Shown: positions 53,593 through 62,650, counted from the stretch's first letter. The stretch: DNA of 64,000 nt from Candidatus Brachythrix odensensis (GCA_016714465.1 JADKDT010000005.1:124001-188000), one strand, 5' to 3'. Notes: generated from the sequence alone by a model not told the origin. Numbers and translations are program-made.

Positions 53593-54684
53593 TCAGAGCC
53601 AGCGACGGCGGCGGAACATCAACAACATGCCGACTGCGGTGGTGATGCACACCCCCCAGAAGGCCGGATAGGCCCAGGGCTGATCAAGTTCGGGGAAAAA
53701 GTGGAAGTTCATCCCATACACCCCGGCCAGAAACGTCAGGGGGATGAAGATCGTGCCGATCAGGGTCAGCACCTTCATGATCTCGTTCATTCGATTCGAG
53801 ACCGAGGACATATAGGTTTCGATCAGATCGCTGGCGATCTCGCGATAGGTCTCGATGAGATCGATGATCTGAATCACATGATCGTAGAGGTCCCGCAGAT
53901 AAACCCGGGTCGTATCGCTGACGCATTCGTGCGGTTCGCGCTGGAGCCCAGAGACAACCTCGCGCATCGGCCAAACCACCCAGCGCAAGAGCAGGAGATC
54001 GCGCTTGTATTGGTGGATCTGGCCGAGCAATTCGGGCTGGGAGCGCTCTAGGATCAGCGCCTCCAGTTCCTCCGCGCGCTCGCTGAACGCCTCCAGGATC
54101 GGGAAACAGTGGTCGATGAGGGCGTCCAGCAATGAGTAGGCCAGAAAACTCGCGTCGCTCTTGCGCAGGCGCGAGCCCTTCAGTTTGATGCGCTGCCGGA
54201 GGGGATCCCACTCCGTGCTTCGGGTCGACTGAAAAGTCAGGACCGTGCTGTGCCCCAGGAAGATGGAGACCTGCTCGTTGCGCAGGCGCCCTTCCACGAG
54301 ATCCAGCGCCTGCGTGACGATGAACAAGCGGGCCTGGTGCTCGCTTTCTTCGCCGCCGTACGGTTCAACTTTTGGCCGTTGGCCTTCGTGGAGCATGTCC
54401 TCGATGGAGAGGGGGTGCAGATCGTATTTTCGGGCCAGCGTCTGGATGGCCTGGGTGTCAGCCAGCCCGTCCACGTTGATCCAGCGCACCCTGGCCCAAG
54501 CGGGCCGATGCCGGCTGGTGAAGTCGTCGAGGTTATTGATCTCCTGAACCGAGACCTGATCTGGGCAGTAGTCGATGCAGGTGACGCGCGCGGAGCCCGC
54601 GCCGCCGGGAAGACTGCCGATGTCGTCGTGCTCGATGCCTGGCGCGGCGCCGACGCTCTGAACGTGACTGTCAAGTTCCTGCAT
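53593..54684 (-). CDS. corA: CorA-family magnesium/cobalt transporter
   Basis: 363 residues. A large N-terminal cytoplasmic domain, the long stalk helix, and two C-terminal membrane helices with the signature YGMNF (GMN selectivity motif) in TFLAGVYGMNFHFFPELDQP. The basic C-terminal tail is FRRRRWL. GAGGGTGAT provides a ribosome site. Mg2+ uptake is the likely role; cobalt or nickel are possible. Single-gene unit flanked by family B palindromes. Confidence 0.95.
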   Translation of the reverse strand: MQELDSHVQSVGAAPGIEHDDIGSLPGGAGSARVTCIDYCPDQVSVQEINNLDDFTSRHRPAWARVRWINVDGLADTQAIQTLARKYDLHPLSIEDMLHEGQRPKVEPYGGEESEHQARLFIVTQALDLVEGRLRNEQVSIFLGHSTVLTFQSTRSTEWDPLRQRIKLKGSRLRKSDASFLAYSLLDALIDHCFPILEAFSERAEELEALILERSQPELLGQIHQYKRDLLLLRWVVWPMREVVSGLQREPHECVSDTTRVYLRDLYDHVIQIIDLIETYREIASDLIETYMSSVSNRMNEIMKVLTLIGTIFIPLTFLAGVYGMNFHFFPELDQPWAYPAFWGVCITTAVGMLLMFRRRRWL

Positions 54685-54761
54685 CGCATCACCCTCCTGT
54701 CGATCTCAGCCCGCGAAACCTTCCCCTATTGTGCCCCCATTCGTAGCTACTCAGGCCAGGC

Positions 54762-54877
54762 CCCAATCTGCGCTAATCTGCGTTAATCTGCGGATGAATC
54801 CAGGTCCAAGCCCGCTCGACCGGTCACTGCTTAAGCGGGGTTTGTCCGCAGATTGACGCAGATTAGCGCAGATTGGG
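54762..54877. repeat. Family B palindrome, tandem-arm type
   Basis: 33-nt arms (54762-54794, 54845-54877, one mismatch) made of three tandem AATCTGCG units each, with a ~50-nt loop. It lies in the gap between corA and the HD gene. Confidence 0.88.
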
Positions 54878-54931
54878 TAGTTGTTTATGGCTATCGGCAC
54901 GTTGCGCGGCGCTTGACCTGAGCAGTTACCC

Positions 54932-55519
54932 CTATTCGCCAAAGAAGCCACGCCGGCGGGCGTCCTCCAGCCGGGGTAGCAGGTAGTCCCACAACGCTGG
55001 ACAGCCCGCCTGGATAGGCGGGGCAATCTTGCCCACGACCCGCGCGTAGCTGATTCGGTTCTCGCGCCAGCTTCCCCCGTTGCCGGCCAGGTTGAGCAGC
55101 ACCGGCATGGCCCGGTCGGCGGCGTTGGCAAAACGGGCCTCGGGTGTCTCGGCCGCCTCGAACTCCTGCCACAAGTCCAGATACAGCGCGGCCTGCGTCT
55201 TGGGCAACAATCCGAAGATGCGCTTCACGGCGGCCAGTTCGTCGGACTTGCGCTCCGCCCAGCCCCCTTCGGCGAAGAAGATCGTGTCGCCGGTGTCGAT
55301 CTCGCCGATGTCATGCACGAGCAGCATCAGGATCACTCGATTGATGTCGATGGGCGCCGCGGCATAGCCCGAAAGCGAGGCCGCCAGCAGCGCGATCTGC
55401 CAACTGTGCTCGGCCGAATTCTCATACCGATCAAGTCCGAGCGGGCGGGTCTTGCGCGTTACGCCCTTGAGCTTGTCGATCTCGAGGATGAAGTCGATGA
55501 TCTGTTGCATGGCTGGCAT
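54932..55519 (-). CDS. HD-domain phosphohydrolase, YfbR/HDDC2-like
   Basis: 195 residues. Metal ligands are in YENSAEHSWQIALLAASL (His), LLVHDIGEIDTGD (His-Asp) and FANAADRAMPVLLNL (Asp). These match the 5'-deoxynucleotidase YfbR and human HDDC2. The likely role is dNMP dephosphorylation or nucleotide salvage. Met at 55510 (MQQIIDFI) is an alternative start. Confidence 0.88.
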   Translation of the reverse strand: MPAMQQIIDFILEIDKLKGVTRKTRPLGLDRYENSAEHSWQIALLAASLSGYAAAPIDINRVILMLLVHDIGEIDTGDTIFFAEGGWAERKSDELAAVKRIFGLLPKTQAALYLDLWQEFEAAETPEARFANAADRAMPVLLNLAGNGGSWRENRISYARVVGKIAPPIQAGCPALWDYLLPRLEDARRRGFFGE

Positions 55520-55522
55520 TGT

Positions 55523-55557
55523 CGTTCAACCGGTCAACCTTTGAGGTTGATCGGTTA
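55523..55557. repeat. Short hairpin between the HD gene and the dehydrogenase gene
   Basis: ACCGGTCAACCT and AGGTTGATCGGT pair with one mismatch around a TTG loop. Just upstream of the HD gene start and overlapping the dehydrogenase 3' end. Confidence 0.65.
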
Positions 55558-56607
55558 ACACCGTGCCGCAACGAGATCGCCCATCTGGGTGGTGCTCAGC
55601 GCGCCGCCAAGGTCGCGGGTGCGGTTGGCCGGGTCGGCCAGCACGGCCTCGACCGCGTCGTTGATGCGTTTTGCGGCGGCTTTCGTCTCGGGATGATCGA
55701 GCCAGTCCAGCATCAGCGCCAACGACAGGATCGTCGCAATGGGATTGGCGATGCCCTTGCCGGCGATGTCGGGGGCGGTGCCATGCGAGGGCTGGAACAC
55801 CGCGCAGCCCTCACCGATGTCGGCCGAGGGCGCCATCCCCATCCCGCCGATCAGCCCGGCCGCCAGGTCGGACAGGATGTCGCCAAACATGTTCTCGGTG
55901 ACGATCACGTCAAACGTATGCGGGCGCTGGACGAGATACAGCGCCATCGCGTCGACATACACCCGTTCGGTCTCGACATCGGGGTAATGCCGCGCAACGG
56001 AATCGAAGACCTCGCGGAAGAAGACCATCGAGGGCAGCACATTCGCCTTGTCGACCAGGGTGACCTTGCGGTGGCGCCTGCGCGCCTCGCGAAAGGCGGC
56101 CTGGCAGATCCGCTCGGCGCCGCGCCGGGTGATACGCAGCGTGTCGCGGGCCTCATCCGCAGCCGGGTCGCGCGGGGCGAGGCGGGACGAGAACAGGCCC
56201 TCGCAGTTCTCGCGGAAGATGACGAAGTCGATCTCGCCCGCGCCGTAGTTCTTGAGCGGGCAATGGGCGGCGTGATACAGCCGGATCGGGCGCAGGCCGC
56301 AATACAGGTCGAGGCGCTCACGCAGGTCGATCTGGGGCGTTAGCTCCTTGCCGTCCGGCCAGCGCACCGAGGGCAGGCCCATCGCGCCGAGCAGGACGGC
56401 GTCCGCGGCCCGGCAGGCCGCGAAGGCGGACGCGGGCAGGGGATCGCCGTTTTTCAGATATTCGGCCGCGCCGACCGAGTGCTCGGTGAGATCGAACGCG
56501 ACGCCGGTCATCTGCGCCTCGACGGCCCGCAGGACCTTGACGGCCTCGGCTACGACCTCGCCGCCGATTCCGTCGCCGGGGAGAACCGCGATGTGGAAGG
56601 TCTTCAT
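55555..56607 (-). CDS. Isopropylmalate/isocitrate/tartrate dehydrogenase-family enzyme
   Basis: 350 residues of the beta-decarboxylating dehydrogenase family. N-terminal ILPGDGIG-like VLPGDGIGGEVVAEAV, substrate-binding LRERLDLYCGLRPIR, catalytic Tyr/Lys segments VIFRENCEGLFSS and VDKANVLPSMVFFREV, the metal site TENMFGDILSDLAAGLIGGMG, and the NAD site SHGTAPDIAGKGIANPIAT. The LRERLDLYCGLRP element favours 3-isopropylmalate or tartrate over isocitrate. No leuA, leuC or leuD is adjacent. The start is fixed by TACAAT eight bases upstream. Confidence 0.9.
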   Translation of the reverse strand: MKTFHIAVLPGDGIGGEVVAEAVKVLRAVEAQMTGVAFDLTEHSVGAAEYLKNGDPLPASAFAACRAADAVLLGAMGLPSVRWPDGKELTPQIDLRERLDLYCGLRPIRLYHAAHCPLKNYGAGEIDFVIFRENCEGLFSSRLAPRDPAADEARDTLRITRRGAERICQAAFREARRRHRKVTLVDKANVLPSMVFFREVFDSVARHYPDVETERVYVDAMALYLVQRPHTFDVIVTENMFGDILSDLAAGLIGGMGMAPSADIGEGCAVFQPSHGTAPDIAGKGIANPIATILSLALMLDWLDHPETKAAAKRINDAVEAVLADPANRTRDLGGALSTTQMGDLVAARC

Positions 56608-56615
56608 CCCGGGCG

Positions 56616-56621
56616 ATTGTA
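56616..56621 (-). promoter_or_regulatory. TANNNT -10 element for the dehydrogenase gene
   Basis: TACAAT on the minus strand, eight bases before the ATG at 56607. Confidence 0.5.
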
Positions 56622-56643
56622 TGTGTTTCGCCCGGTGATATGT

Positions 56644-56687
56644 CCGGGATAGATTGTGCCCGCCGGGGCGGGCACGATCTATTCCGG
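56644..56687. repeat. Imperfect family E hairpin
   Basis: 21-nt arms with two mismatches (CCGGGATAGATTGTGCCCGC... vs GGCGGGCACGATCTATTCCGG). It lies between the YCII gene 3' end and the dehydrogenase promoter. Confidence 0.75.
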
Positions 56688-56700
56688 ATCATCATCTGGA

Positions 56701-57056
56701 CTATGCCGAAGCGAAGTCCTCGGGCCCGAACAACTGCACGATCTCGGATTCGCCGTTCCCGATGATCTTGCGGAAGCGCTTGCACCACTCGATCGCTTCT
56801 TCCAGCGACTTGGCCGAATGACCGCCCACCCGCCCATGAGTTCCTTCAGCTCGATGAACGCGCCATAGGTCACGCTGAATTTGCCGTCCTTGAGGGTGAG
56901 CCGGGTGCCCTTGGGCGCGAGCGCACCCGTCGTCACGAGCGCGTTCGCCTGCATCGCCTCGGCGATGAACTTGCCCATCTCGACCATGAGCTCGGGCGAT
57001 GGCGGGGCCGCGGCGGCCTCCGGGTTGAAGTGGGGATCGTAGACCAGAAACTGCAT
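56701..57056 (-). pseudogene. YCII/DGPF-domain protein, frameshifted
   Basis: ATG at 57056 reads MQFLVYDPHFNPEAAAAPPS, then the DGPF-type core (ALVTTGALAPKGTRLTLKDG, VTYGAFIELKELMGGWAVI). A one-base shift near 56818 then moves the frame to AKSLEEAIEWCKRFRKIIGN and ends FGPEDFASA at 56701. Corrected length is about 118 residues. YCII/DGPF genes are typical partners of ECF42 sigma factors, and one lies just upstream here. AGGAG precedes the ATG. Genuine decay or an indel are both possible. Confidence 0.75.
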
Positions 57057-57202
57057 GATGTTTTCTCCTGTTTGTGCGGCGCCGGCTCCCCCGCTGAGGC
57101 GATCCGGCTCCATGTTTGGTTGTTACACGCAATAGTCGTTCGGGAAATCTGAAAATCGACATCGGTTTTGCCAAATTCCAAAAACGCTCGTTCCCGCTTC
57201 GT

Positions 57203-58277
57203 TCAGGCCGGCAGGTCGCGCAACCGGCGCTCCAGAAACCGCCTCTCGGGCGCCTGTAGCGCCAGGGCGAGCGCCCGCTCATAACTGGCGCGCGCCTCAG
57301 GCATCCGTCCCAGCCGCCGGCACAACTCCGCCCGCGCCGAGTGGGCCAGGTGATAGTCGTCCAGATCGCCATTCGCCAGGATGGCGTCAACCAGGTCGAG
57401 CCCCGCGGCGGGGCCATCGCGCATCCCGACCGCCACGGCCCGGTTCAGCAGCACGATCGGGGAAGGGGTCACTTATCAGGCGCCGACTCCAGAGCGAGCG
57501 ATCCTGATCCTCCAGCAGAATGAGATCGCCCTGGGGAGACACGCGCGCCGCGCGGCGCGACTCGTGCAGCACCATCAACGCGCGCAGGCCGATGGCTTCA
57601 GGTTCGGGCAACAATTCAGTCAAGAGCTGCCCGAGGCGGATCGCCTCCCCGGAAAGATCAGGCCGTGTCAGCGTTTCTCCTGCCGATGCAGAATATCCCT
57701 CGTTGAACACCAGGTAGATCACCTGGAGCACCGACGCCAGACGGTCCGAGAGTTCAACCTTGGATGGCACCTCATACGGGATGCGCTCATCCCGGATCTT
57801 CTTCTTGGCCCGCACCAGGCGCTGGGCCAGCGTGGCTGGATTTGTGAGATAGGCTTGCGCGATCGCCTCGGTCGTCAGCCCGCACACCTCACGGAGCGTC
57901 AACGCGACCCGCGCTTCCTGCGTTAGGGCAGGGTGACAGCAGGTGAAGATGAGCCTCAGGCGGTCGTCCTCGATATCTTCGCCGATCTGCCCAATCGGAT
58001 CGCCGGCGCTCTTGTCCGGCTGCTGGTCGAGGTCGAGTAGCGGAGCTTCGAAACGGGCGTGCCGGCGCAGGGCGTCAATGGCCTTGAAGCGTCCAACGGA
58101 AACGAGCCACGTCCGCGGGTTGGCCGGGACGCCGTCCCGGGGCCATTGTTCCAGCGCCGCGCGAAAGGCATCCTGCAGGGCGTCCTCGGCCAGGTCGAAG
58201 TCGCCGAGCAGGCGGATCAGGGTGGCCAGCACGCGGCGCGACTCGGATTGATAGATCTCGTCCAGGGTCTCGCGCAT
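57203..58277 (-). pseudogene. ECF42-type RNA polymerase sigma factor, internally deleted
   Basis: From ATG 58277 the sigma-2 and sigma-4 regions are complete (LAEDALQDAFRAALEQWPRD, PRTWLVSVGRFKAIDALRRH, LTLREVCGLTTEAIAQAYL) and the C-terminal ECF42 domain begins (VLQVIYLVFNEGYSAS, VLHESRRAARVSPQGDLILL). At about 57470 the sequence jumps from EDQDRSLWSRRLI to SPIVLLNRAVAVGMRDGPAA in another frame. I estimate that some 40 residues normally between these blocks are missing, and the join is out of frame. The TPR-like C-terminus then runs to 57203. Because bases are missing, not merely shifted, a true deletion is more likely than a sequencing slip. Its partner YCII gene is also broken. Confidence 0.8.
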
Positions 58278-58279
58278 CG

Positions 58280-58914
58280 CTAGGGCGCCTCGATCCCACC
58301 AAGGGTTACGCCCGCCTGCGCCTCGATCGTCCGGATGATCTCGGCGGCAAAGTTGAAATAGCCGCGCGCGTTCAGGTGCAGGTTGTCGGCGCTCCAGTCG
58401 GCCGGGTCCGCGCGGAGCGACGCGCCCCAGGCATCCACCAGAATCGCCCCATGCCGGGCGGCGAGGCGCGCGATGATGGCGTTTGCCCGCGCGAGGTTCT
58501 TGCTCAGCCGGGCTTGCAGCGGCTCGCGCAGGGTGGCGATGATCGGAAATCTGGGCAGATTGCCGGTGCACACCCGCGCGCCGCTCGCCGTCAGGGCCGA
58601 CAGCAACGTGTCAAACTCATCCTCAAACCGGGCCGAGTCGAAGCGCCCGGACAGGATGTTATTGGCGCCCCCACCACTGAAACGAAATCGGGCTTGAGGC
58701 CCAGGGCCGGCGCGAGCTGCTGGTCGCGGATCTCGGCCAGCACAAGTCCGCGTTTGGCGAGGTTGGTGACCTGCAGCGCCGGGTTGGACTGGCGCAGCGC
58801 GGCGGCCAGGCGGTCCATCGCGCCCAGCATTTCGAAGCCCTCAACCGGATCGCCGACGCCTTCAGTGAAGCTGTCGCCCAGGGCGACGTAGTGATGCCAG
58901 GGATGCATGTTCAT
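58280..58914 (-). pseudogene. SGNH/GDSL hydrolase, frameshifted
   Basis: From 58914 block I is seen (YVALGDSFTEGVGDP, nucleophile Ser), then ALGLKPDFVSVV. A one-base shift in a G5 run near 58672 changes frame to GGGANNILSGRFDSARFEDE (block III Asn), then DTLLSALTASGARVCTGNLP and block V DNLHLNARGY (catalytic Asp-His). Corrected length is about 211 residues. An esterase or acyl hydrolase of unknown substrate. The stop is two bases before the ECF sigma start, so SGNH-ECF42-YCII looks like one transcript. Confidence 0.78.
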
Positions 58915-58929
58915 GCCCCCAGAATTATC

Positions 58930-58948
58930 CGGGAAGCTTCGCTTCCCG
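58930..58948. repeat. Short triloop hairpin
   Basis: CGGGAAGC, loop TTC, GCTTCCCG; a short relative of family E between two minus-strand genes. Confidence 0.65.
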
Positions 58949-58953
58949 AACAG

Positions 58954-59742
58954 CTATTGATAGCGCTCCGGCGCGTAGCGCTTGGCGAGCAGCCCGGTGG
59001 CAAGCGCGGGATCGATCTCCTGCACGAGCAGGCCCTCCTCGGCATACGGCAAATGGGCCTGGAGCTCGCCGGACGGGGCAATCAGGCTGGTGGCCGACTC
59101 CTGGAAGCGCAGGGCGTAGTTGACGCTGGCGAAGTAGATGCTGTTCTCCCGGCTGCTCATCATCATCGCCTTCTCGTAGTAGGGCGCGTCGGCGGCTCCC
59201 CATTGGGTCAGGCGGACACCGCTCAGGTCGCTCCCGGAGTGGTGGGGGTGGAAGACGATCTTCGCCCCGCGCACGGCCGCCCAACGCACGGTCTCGGGGT
59301 AACGCCAGCCCTCATGGCAGATCGCCACGCCGAACTTGAGCCCGTTGACCTCGAAAAGTTGGCGGGTCTGGCCAGGCACGTAGAACGGATCCTCGCTCGG
59401 GTCGAGCTGGTTCTTGGTCTGGATGCCCTGAAGTTCGCCCTGGGCGTCGAAGATGGCGGCGGCGATCTGACGGCCGGCCGGGCTGAGCCGTTCCATCCCC
59501 AGGATGGTGGCGATCCGATACGCCTTCGCCCACTGGGATGTGGCCTGGAGCACGCGCGCCTGCGCGGCTTCGTCAAAGGGCAGCACCGCGAAGTCCAGCC
59601 CGCGCAGACCGGGCAGCCAGGCCTCGGGGAAGCAGACAATCTCGGCGCCCTGGGCGGCGGCCTCGGACAGCATGCGCTTGACCGTGTCCAGGCCCTCATC
59701 GAGGGATGTGGCGATGCGGGGCGTGGCGAGGGCGATGATCAT
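58954..59742 (-). CDS. Carbon-nitrogen hydrolase (nitrilase superfamily)
   Basis: 262 residues. The catalytic triad is visible: Glu in IVCFPEAWLPGL, Lys in IQTKNQLDPSED and Cys in GVAICHEGWRYPE. The group hydrolyses amides or nitriles; the closest subfamily may be beta-ureidopropionase/omega-amidase-like, but the substrate is unknown. ATG at 59742 begins the conserved strand (MIIALATPRIA). The whole upstream gap, shared with the divergent aldo-keto reductase gene, is a perfect palindrome with a symmetric TACAAT in each arm. Confidence 0.9.
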   Translation of the reverse strand: MIIALATPRIATSLDEGLDTVKRMLSEAAAQGAEIVCFPEAWLPGLRGLDFAVLPFDEAAQARVLQATSQWAKAYRIATILGMERLSPAGRQIAAAIFDAQGELQGIQTKNQLDPSEDPFYVPGQTRQLFEVNGLKFGVAICHEGWRYPETVRWAAVRGAKIVFHPHHSGSDLSGVRLTQWGAADAPYYEKAMMMSSRENSIYFASVNYALRFQESATSLIAPSGELQAHLPYAEEGLLVQEIDPALATGLLAKRYAPERYQ

Positions 59743-59762
59743 TGGGGAGCTTCTGGCCGCAG

Positions 59763-59768
59763 ATTGTA
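59763..59768 (-). promoter_or_regulatory. Palindrome-borne -10 element toward the nitrilase gene
   Basis: TACAAT on the minus strand, 20 bases before the ATG at 59742; mirror image of the element at 59820. Confidence 0.45.
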
Positions 59769-59819
59769 GTCTTTGCTGCGATATTCTCCGGCGGAGCCGG
59801 AGAATATCGCAGCAAAGAC

Positions 59820-59825
59820 TACAAT
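59820..59825 (+). promoter_or_regulatory. Palindrome-borne -10 element toward the aldo-keto reductase gene
   Basis: TACAAT, nine bases before the ATG at 59835. Confidence 0.5.
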
Positions 59826-59834
59826 CTGCGGCCA

Positions 59835-60833
59835 ATGGAATACCGGACCCTGGGAAAGACCGACCTCCGTGTCTCAGCGCTTGGCTTTGGCTGCGGGGCT
59901 GTGGGCGGCCTGCTGGTCAAGGGCGAGCGCTCCGAAATGACTCGGGCCGTGGCCCGCGCCATCGAATCGGGCGTCAACTACTTCGACACGGCCGCCAGCT
60001 ACGGCGATGGCGTGTCGGAGGAGAACCTGGGCCGGATCCTGGCCGAGCGCCGCGCCGATGTGATCGTTGGCACCAAGACCCGCCTGCGCTTCTCCGACCT
60101 CGACGTCATCGAACCGGCCATCGTCGCCTCGGTGGACGACAGCCTGCGACGCCTCGGCCGCGCCCAGATCGACCTGATCCAGCTCCACACCTCGGTTGCC
60201 CTCGCCCGCCGCCCGGAGCGGCAATGGCTGGGCCCGGCCGATTTCGACGCGGCGATGGCCGCCTTCAGCAAACTCCGGGCCCAGGGCAAGGTCCGCCATT
60301 GGGGTTTCACCGGAACGGGAGAGAGCGCCGCCCTGCACCAGGCGATAACCGGCAATGTCCAGGCCGTGCAATGCCCCTACAACCTGCTCAACCCGACCGC
60401 CGGCTTCACGACCCCGCGAGGTTTTCCGTTTCAGGACTATGGACAACTGATTGACCGGGCAGCGGAGAACAACGTGGGCGTCATCGCCATTCGGATCCTG
60501 GCCGGCGGCGCTCTGAGCGGCAGCACCGCCCGCCACCCCCATGCGATGCAGCAGGTCGACCCGATCGGCACGAGCAAGACGCTGGCCGAAGACGCGGCCC
60601 TGGCCGGGCGTTTTGGCTTTCTGGTCGATGAGGGCCATGCGGCCAGTCTGGTGGAGGCCGCCATCCGTTTTGCGATGAGCAAGCCCGGCATCTCCACCGC
60701 CCTGATCGGGGTCGCAACCCTTGAGCAGTTGGAGACGGCCCTGGCGGCGGCCGACAAGGGTCCTTTATCCGCCGAGGCACTTGCCCGGCTGGGCGCCGTT
60801 TGGGCGGGATTTTCCGGCAACGCCTGGCAATAA
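59835..60833 (+). CDS. Aldo/keto reductase
   Basis: 332 residues. N-terminal YRTLGKTDLRVSALGFGCGA is typical; the catalytic tetrad includes Asp and Tyr in NYFDTAASYGDG, Lys in VIVGTKTRL and His in LIQLHTS. The NADPH-binding C-terminal region is GISTALIGVATLEQLE. Substrate unknown. The ATG lies two bases after the 79-nt palindrome. A family E hairpin separates it from the next gene. Confidence 0.93.
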   Translation: MEYRTLGKTDLRVSALGFGCGAVGGLLVKGERSEMTRAVARAIESGVNYFDTAASYGDGVSEENLGRILAERRADVIVGTKTRLRFSDLDVIEPAIVASVDDSLRRLGRAQIDLIQLHTSVALARRPERQWLGPADFDAAMAAFSKLRAQGKVRHWGFTGTGESAALHQAITGNVQAVQCPYNLLNPTAGFTTPRGFPFQDYGQLIDRAAENNVGVIAIRILAGGALSGSTARHPHAMQQVDPIGTSKTLAEDAALAGRFGFLVDEGHAASLVEAAIRFAMSKPGISTALIGVATLEQLETALAAADKGPLSAEALARLGAVWAGFSGNAWQ

Positions 60834-60837
60834 TCTC

Positions 60838-60884
60838 TCCGGAGGCGATATCCCCGGGCGCAGCCCGGGGATATCGCCTCCGGA
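60838..60884. repeat. Triloop hairpin, family E
   Basis: 22-nt perfect arms (TCCGGAGGCGATATCCCCGG...), loop GCA, between co-directional genes. Confidence 0.9.
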
Positions 60885-60895
60885 AAACCTTACAC

Positions 60896-62650
60896 ATGAA
60901 AACACTGGTGAATTGGCGCGAATGGGACGAATCAGCCTTTCTGGATGCGCGGGCGCAGGGCAAGCCCATCCTGATGGGCATCAGCGCGGTGTGGTGCCAC
61001 TGGTGCCACGTGATGGACCGGGGCGAGGCCGGCCACCCGGTTCACACCGGGGTCTACAACAACCCCGAGATCGCCGCGCTCATCAACGCGCGCTTCATCC
61101 CGATCCGGGTGGACAACGATCTGCGCCCAGACATCAACGCGCGCTACAACCAGGGCGGCTGGCCGACCACCTGCTTTCTCACCCCTGACGGCCAGGTGAT
61201 CTATGGCGGGACGTACTTCTCGCCCGGGCAGATGCGCAGCCTGCTCGCCCAGATTGAGCAGTACTGGCGGGCCAACGGCGGCAAGCTCATGGCCGAAGCG
61301 CCCGACCTCGACGTGTCCGAGCCCGCCCAGGCCGGGGCCCTCGACGCCGAGCAGATCCTGTCCGACACCGTCAACGCCATTGCCCGCGGCTTCGACACCA
61401 AATATGGCGGGCTGGGCGACAGCCAGAAGTTCCCGATGGCTGAGGCCTGGGAGGCGCTCCTGCTCGCCCACCACCAGACCGATGAGCGCAAATGGCTGGA
61501 CATGACCGTCCAGACCCTGATCGCGATGGGGACGCGCGGGATGTATGACAACACCGCCGGGGGCTGGTTCCGCTATTCGACCACCCCCGACTGGAGTGTG
61601 CCGCATTTCGAGAAGATGCTCGAGGACCACGCCCGGCTGCTGCCCGTCTACGCCCACGCCATCCAGCTCCTGCGCGCCCAGCCGGATGGAGCCGCCCAAG
61701 CCGAGACGCTGGCCAAGGTCGTGACCAGCGCGGTGGGCTATCTCACCGAAACCCTGTTGCGGGACGAGGCCGGGTTTACCTGGTTCGCCGGGAGCCAGGA
61801 CGCCGACGAGGCCTACTATCTGCTCTCGCGCGATGAGCGGGCCGCCCGCGAAGCGCCCTTCATCGACTGGCGGCTGTATGCCGAGTGGAACGCCCTGATG
61901 GTGACGGCGCTCTTTACGGCCGCCGCCGTCCTCGACCGGCCGGACTGGGCGACGCTGGCCCGTCGCGTGCTGGCGACGCTCGAGCAGCTGTGCGTCAACG
62001 CCGATGGCAGCGTCACACGCAGCATCGCGTTTGATGCCGCCGGCGCGCCTCAACCTGCCACGTTACGCGGTTCGCTGGGCGATCAGTCCGCCGTGATCCG
62101 GGCGATGCTGGAAGCGGGTCGCGCCGAAGCGGCCCGGCCGCTGATCGAATTCGCCCGCCGTGCCCTGGCGGCCGAGGGCGGCGGCTTCCACGATGCGCCG
62201 GCCGATCCGGGCGCGCTGGGATTGCTCAAGGTCCGCCTGCGCCCGATCTTCGAGAACGCGGCGATGGCCGAGGCCCTCTTGCGCGCGGCGCATCTGCTGC
62301 CCGACGCGGCCGGACTGGCCGAGGAGGCCCGCGCGGCCCTGGCCTTGCAGGCCGAGGGCTACAAGCGCTACCGCGATCACGCCGGGCCGTACGCCCTGGT
62401 CGCCTGGCGCGCCTCCCGCGAGCCCGAGGAGTATGTCGTGCTGGGTTCGCCCGAGCAGACCGCCCCCTTCCTGCGCGCCGCCAGCCAACGCTATCACCCC
62501 TGGCGCATCCTGCGCGCCCTTGATCCCGCCAACCCCGCCGCCCTGGCCCTCATCGAAGCCCGTGCCTTCCCCCATGCGCGGCTGCCCGTGGCGTTTGTGT
62601 GCCTCGGGACGGTGTGTGGGGCGCCGGTGTTTGAGGTAGGGGTGGTTTGA
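60896..62650 (+). CDS. DUF255 thioredoxin-domain protein (YyaL/SSP411-like), short form
   Basis: 584 residues. N-terminal thioredoxin-like domain with WCHWCHVMDRG (CxxC) and GGWPTTCFLTPDGQVIYGGT, then an (alpha/alpha)6 barrel resembling N-acylglucosamine 2-epimerases (WFRYSTTPDWSVPHFEKMLE, EWNALMVTALFTAA). Eukaryotic relatives (SPATA20) are linked to redox or glycan processes; biochemical function is unresolved. ATG at 60896 starts the conserved part. Its TGA stop at 62648-62650 lies inside a family D repeat. Confidence 0.88.
   Translation: MKTLVNWREWDESAFLDARAQGKPILMGISAVWCHWCHVMDRGEAGHPVHTGVYNNPEIAALINARFIPIRVDNDLRPDINARYNQGGWPTTCFLTPDGQVIYGGTYFSPGQMRSLLAQIEQYWRANGGKLMAEAPDLDVSEPAQAGALDAEQILSDTVNAIARGFDTKYGGLGDSQKFPMAEAWEALLLAHHQTDERKWLDMTVQTLIAMGTRGMYDNTAGGWFRYSTTPDWSVPHFEKMLEDHARLLPVYAHAIQLLRAQPDGAAQAETLAKVVTSAVGYLTETLLRDEAGFTWFAGSQDADEAYYLLSRDERAAREAPFIDWRLYAEWNALMVTALFTAAAVLDRPDWATLARRVLATLEQLCVNADGSVTRSIAFDAAGAPQPATLRGSLGDQSAVIRAMLEAGRAEAARPLIEFARRALAAEGGGFHDAPADPGALGLLKVRLRPIFENAAMAEALLRAAHLLPDAAGLAEEARAALALQAEGYKRYRDHAGPYALVAWRASREPEEYVVLGSPEQTAPFLRAASQRYHPWRILRALDPANPAALALIEARAFPHARLPVAFVCLGTVCGAPVFEVGVV

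Larger units (their letters stand above)
59755..59833. repeat. Perfect 79-nt palindrome forming a divergent promoter region
   Basis: 38-nt arms (59755-59792, 59796-59833) are fully complementary around a GGA triloop. The outer part carries the CCGCAGATT core of family B and the inner part the GCGATATTCTCC type of family E, so it is a hybrid. TACAAT occurs once per arm, pointing outward at each flanking gene. Confidence 0.95.

Noticed and set aside
57381..58283. Plus-strand reading frames opposite the ECF42 gene
   Set aside because: Antisense frames without motifs; the minus strand carries clear sigma-70 region 2 and 4 sequences.
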